A DNA stretch of 64,000 nucleotides from assembly GCA_903813345.2 (NCBI GenBank), contig CAIIXF020000001.1, positions 28,941,915 to 29,005,914 of the forward strand, written 5' to 3'. This DNA comes from Owenia fusiformis (Eukaryota > Annelida > Polychaeta > Sabellida > Oweniidae). The position numbers and the translations under genes are program-made. The stretch's first letter is position 1. Each line of letters starts with the position of its first letter. Below the pieces are notes generated by a model that saw nothing but the letters and a program-made list of their open reading frames with translations, ran no database searches and was not told the origin of the DNA. Shown in pieces: positions 60,069 through 64,000 of this stretch.

Positions 60069-61577
60069 ACTCCTTTGAAGATGACTTAACCTCCTTCTAC
60101 TCCACTTTATCCATGAGCAAAAGGAGAAAGACAGAAATGATTGTTCAGAAGTATTTCTTATAATATTCCTTTTATATCTAAAAATGATTCTACAATAGAT
60201 AAAGTTTGCATGTACCTCTGACTCTGAAGAAACTCCGAATGACTCCCCCTCCCTCCATTTTATTCAATTAATAAGGGAAAAGGACTGGACTTTTCTCACT
60301 TATTCCAAAATTATTTCTTCAAATATCCCCTTTACCCATGTGCAGTTGAGCATAATTCAAAGGTTTGCGTGAGACCCCCACATGGGAAGTGGTGGAGGTT
60401 TTGACAAAACAAAGATTGAGCTGTCAAACTCAAATCATGGGAGTAACCTATTGAGTCAACTTCCCCACCCTGGAAGCAATAATAGAGAGTCAAATATAGT
60501 GAAAATTCCTATTATTAACAATATACTTTTGAAAATCTCTACTCTCAGAACTCTTTGAATGGTGCATAATATTTGAGAATGTATAATGTTCATGTTCACT
60601 AGGAAAATTCTAATTATGTCAAACTTTACATCGTGCACTCTATATTAATAGGCATTCTTAGCATGTACATTATTTTCTTTCGGCCCATATCTTTCAGCCC
60701 ATAAATTCCCATCCTCTAGGTCTATATATAAACACTGTAACAGGCTTTTGACCCAAGAAATTTGTGTGTTATGACATTTGAGAAACATATTCTTGAAGAA
60801 AATAATATACAAAGCAGGACATAAGTAGTCATCATAGAATTTTTGATCCAATTGTGCCACCTCCGCGTTCTTGTATTTCTAAGGGGTAGGGGTCAACAAA
60901 GCCATATTAAAAATACAAAATAGTACTTTATCATTACATTGCTTATATTACAATGTCACACATAGCATGGAAATGATATTTGAATACTACTTGGAGCACT
61001 ATAACTGCCTATTATTTCTCTGAAGCTGCAACAATAAAATCAGTAAGACTAAAAAGGGGTAAGGGGTAGGGGTCAACAAAGCCATATTAAAAATACAAAA
61101 TAGTACTCAATCATTACATTCCTTATATTACAATGTCACACATAGCCTGGAAATGATTTTTGATCACTACTTGGAGCACTATTACTGACTATTATTTCTC
61201 TGAAGCTGCAAAAATAAGATTGGTGAAAATAAAAAGATAACGAAACTATGCTTTTTATTTCCATAAATTATATTTTCTCCCAAACCAATCAGCATATCTC
61301 CCTATAACTTTGGGAAACACTTGACTACAGTGCTAGCATCATAATATGTATAAATCAGTGCTATAGTTAATGTATAACTGATTTTATAGAATGATAATAT
61401 AGTACCCCCATGAAATATTATTTTAGGGGTGTAAAACTGCTCAGAATCCTTCGTCCACAAACTAAAAAGACCCAGACATATATGAATTGATGCTAAATGA
61501 AGTCATCTTTCAGAAACATTATGTCTATCAAGTGGCCCTTGAACTTCCCAAAATCAATGCTATATCCTGGCCTATTT

Positions 61578-61670
61578 TGTTCCAAGGACCATTGTTGAAT
61601 GGAATAAGCTTGATGAGACTGTAACCAGCCTATCAGTAGAACTCTTTAATAAGAGAAAATAAGGACTATC
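61578..61670 (+). pseudogene. LINE reverse transcriptase C-terminus, right half
   Basis: The frame reads VPRTIVEWNKLDETVTSLSV and ELFNKR, the F-x-P-R-T-I-x-x-W-N-x-L ending common to CR1/jockey-like LINE proteins. It continues in frame from 55214 once the inserted element is ignored. Confidence 0.75.
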
Positions 61671-62150
61671 TAATAAGGACTAAACCATTTAAAGTAACAC
61701 AAATTATCTCAATCTACCTCTTGAAATGGATTACTTTTTGGATAACTTTTATCTGAATTCCAATGCAAATTGGATAAATCTTGGGGATTCCCCCTCATAA
61801 TCCTCGGATTATACGAATTCACCAAATATGCCAAATATTTATCAGATTGTAGTAATCAATGATTTATCCCAAAAGATAAAATTTATCCGGATTGGATTGG
61901 GGATCGTACGAATTCACTGCCCCTGGAGATAATATATTATGATTATACTGATTTCACTATAGGTAACCTAGGTTGCCGGAGGACATAGAACATACTGGTA
62001 AGTAGAGACAACTATGTGCATAGGCTTCTCTTGAAAGCCCATGGTACGTGGTAATAGCAAATCATTTTCTTATTGTAGGAAGTCAGACTTATAAATGGAA
62101 TATTGACTCCGACTTTACATTTCGTGACAAATAGGCTGCCCTTAAGAAAA
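61671..62150. other. no gene recognised
   Basis: AT-rich. A phrase with GGATTGGGGATCGTACGAATTC-type sequence occurs twice (about 61785-61820 and 61895-61920, GGGGAT-C-TACGAATTCAC), nothing more. Confidence 0.5.
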
Positions 62151-62345
62151 AAGCCATGGTAACCATGGTATTCCATGGTGCGTCCATGGTAATCCATGGT
62201 TTTCCATGGAAATTCATGGTTTTTCATGGTATTTTCCATGGAAATTCATGGATACCCATGGTTATCTTCCATGGATATTTACCATGATTTTCCGTGGTAA
62301 TTGGTGGTTTGGTAATTGTTTTTTCATGAACATGCCATGTTTTTA
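62151..62345. repeat. CCATGG-rich array, left block
   Basis: About a dozen CCATGG or near-CCATGG hexamers are spaced 8-12 bp apart (CCATGGTAACCATGGTATTC and so on). Because CCATGG is its own reverse complement, the block can fold on itself at many registers. It ends in GGTAATTGGTGGTTTGGTAA. Confidence 0.8.
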
Positions 62346-63299
62346 CCATGACACTTGAGTTGTAAAATCAACAATTTTGGCAGGTTTTGTTTTTACCAAA
62401 ATCTTCAAAATTGAATCAATATTTTAACGAATGAATCCAAGCTGGATTGAGAATTAGTCTCATTAATCATAGATAAAAGAATATGACACCCCCCCCCCCC
62501 CCACCCCAAAATCTTTGAGAAAGTCAACCTTCTTGACAAAAGCTGGTTTCAGGCCTGAAATACACCATGTTTTTACAATCTGAATATATGTTTAGTACAT
62601 TCTGTACATAGTGTCATATGACAAAGAACTGTTTACTTAATATTTTTTTAATTGATGATTTGACCCCACAATTAAAAGTAATAATTTGTTTGCTGGGATT
62701 TGCTATCATTTAACTTTGGCACTTATGTAAAAAAAGACAAAATAAGTGATAAAATCAGCTAACTGGATTCCCTTATTGCAGACTGAATAAACATTTTTAC
62801 TTGGAGTAAATCCTATTTGGTTTTATTTGATCAACAATGAGTTTTTGACTTGCACTGTCTACACTCACAGACAATAATAATTACTGAAGAGGGAGCATTA
62901 GAAAGAGTAAGATTATCATATATAATAACAATTAAGATCAGAATATTTAAGAATTATGCAAATGAACTCTTATAATCTGTTGTAAAGAGATTAATCTTTT
63001 GACATTAATTTGAGAGTTAAGACACCTAATTAACATAGAATAATGGCAACCAAATATTTAAAAATTATGCAAATGATTATTTATTCCTATTCAAAGACAA
63101 ATCAATTTTAATTACTTATACTATGTCTTGTGTTTAATCCCCCATCTCAATTTCAAGTCAAAATTCTGTAAAAGTATATACTTTTCTGTGGATTTTTTCA
63201 GATAATTGCTTATAAAAGTTGAATGGGACTTAATTTGGAGAAGTTCATTTAGAAACATAATGTATTATTCATTTTTCTGCTTCCAAAAGACCAAACAAA
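62346..63299. other. spacer between the two CCATGG blocks
   Basis: AT-rich, with a C-run at 62489-62502 and a solo TTTGCTGGGATTTGCTATCA phrase resembling the 49009-50131 element end. No coding sequence is seen. Confidence 0.5.
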
Positions 63300-64000
63300 T
63301 AGCCCATGGAAAACCATGGACTTTCAAAAGATCAAAAGAATAATCATGGAAAACCATGGCTTTTGATTGCACTTTCCAAAACATCAAAGAAATAACCATG
63401 GAAAAGCATGGCTTTCGATTGCAATCAACCGTCTTCCATGGCTTTTGATTGCAGTTTTCTCAACTTCAAAGAAAAAAACCATGGTTTTTGATTGTATTCT
63501 CAAATGTACAAAATGTAATTTAAGAAAATGAGTTATTTATTTCTTAAATTACTTCATATTGATTTTTAAAACTGAAAATTAAAGAAAGTATTGAAATAAA
63601 ACAGAGCTTGGGCTAGTTTGACTTAATCTTTTTCAAAGGAAAGAAGTGTTTGGCCTAAAAAATAAGCAATCTCTATCTAGTCTTGATCTACACAAAAGAC
63701 CTTTGCACAATTGTTTTTGAAATCTTGTGGCCTACTCTCTGCTCTGCTGTTTCACATATTTTCTCATTTGTAAGCTGAGTCTAACATTCGATGAATGTTC
63801 TTGCTATACCTTCAAAATGAAATGTCCACCCTTTTTTCTCAATGATAAGTCTCAGTCTAACTGGGATATATCATCAAAACATTCATTTTGGAGATTTGGG
63901 TAAATACAAATCCTACCAAAATTGTTGATTTTACATCTCCATGACACATCCATTAAAAACCAATTACCAAACCAACAATTACCACGGAAAATCATGGTAA
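63300..64000. repeat. CCATGG-rich array, right block, running to the window edge
   Basis: Units such as CCATGGAAAACCATGG with GCTTTTGATTGCA between them occur at 63304-63490. At 63958-64000 the inverse of the left block's end appears (CCAATTACCAAACCAACAAT, then TACCACGG). The two blocks therefore look like the arms of one inverted-repeat element of at least 1.85 kb that extends past the window. Confidence 0.65.

Larger units (their letters stand above)
55212..61577. mobile_element. 6.36-kb inverted-repeat element in a LINE, with TTT target duplication
   Basis: The element proper is 55215-61574. Both ends are TAGGCCAGGATATAGC and its inverse, flanked by TTT at 55212-55214 and 61575-61577. Removing the element and one TTT restores the LINE frame exactly at Ser-Phe-Val. 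The arms are long (left ~55215-55800, right ~60810-61574) and share GTGTTTCCCAAAGTTATAGG, TATGGCTTTGTTGACCCCTA and GTGGCACAATT. The right arm holds a ~180-bp tandem duplication (60885-61240). Nested inside are 56526-58273 and the palindrome 59348-60068. No transposase is recognised. The minus ORF 60645-60860 (MAQLDQKFYDDYLCPALYII) spans the arm end and is unassigned. Confidence 0.82.

Overview
The window is AT-rich nuclear DNA of an animal, almost certainly a non-vertebrate (the phylum cannot be fixed from the sequence alone; marine invertebrates such as lophotrochozoans or invertebrate deuterostomes fit). The evidence is spliced genes with long introns, GT-AG junctions and strict phase bookkeeping, plus a very dense load of transposons, inverted-repeat elements and minisatellites. 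Most of the sequence is not host coding.

Two host genes are present, both on the minus strand. At the left edge are the first three recognisable exons (about 3397 down to 1) of an SLC28-type concentrative nucleoside transporter, which runs out of the window. From 48.5 kb down to 12.9 kb lies one complete gene for a class I cytokine receptor with the gp130/IL6ST layout: signal peptide, Ig domain, five fibronectin-III domains, one transmembrane helix and a roughly 248-residue tail. It has 16 coding exons and about 924 residues, and every exon junction I derived agrees in phase. Its most striking part is exon 4, in the cytokine-binding module. Exon 4 exists as two homologous 191-nt copies (4a, 4b) separated by only 61 nt. 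Their phases allow exactly one copy per mRNA, so the receptor probably makes two versions with different ligand-binding surfaces.

Intron 7 of the receptor holds a complete, apparently very young Ty3/Gypsy retrotransposon (23834-33203). It has two 696-bp LTRs, a 4-bp target duplication TCTA, intact gag and pol, and a textbook -1 frameshift site (slippery heptamer plus stem-loop) at the gag stop. It is antisense to the receptor and ends 66 bp from the exon 7 splice donor. Its 2.2-kb leader is built of three unrelated tandem arrays.

The other introns and flanks hold terminal-inverted-repeat elements. Examples are a 4-kb foldback with a 42-bp G-rich minisatellite (34.0-38.0 kb), an 855-bp palindrome beside a duplicated piece of exon 5 (38.6-39.6 kb), several TA-flanked elements, a solo helix-turn-helix element in the SLC28 intron, and families ending in GGAC repeats. 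From 48.5 to 64 kb I see no host coding sequence. This part is dominated by a 6.36-kb inverted-repeat element (55215-61574) inserted in a decayed LINE with a TTT duplication, and by CCATGG-rich arrays at the right edge. The receptor's promoter and any leading untranslated exon must lie in or beyond this repeat-rich stretch.
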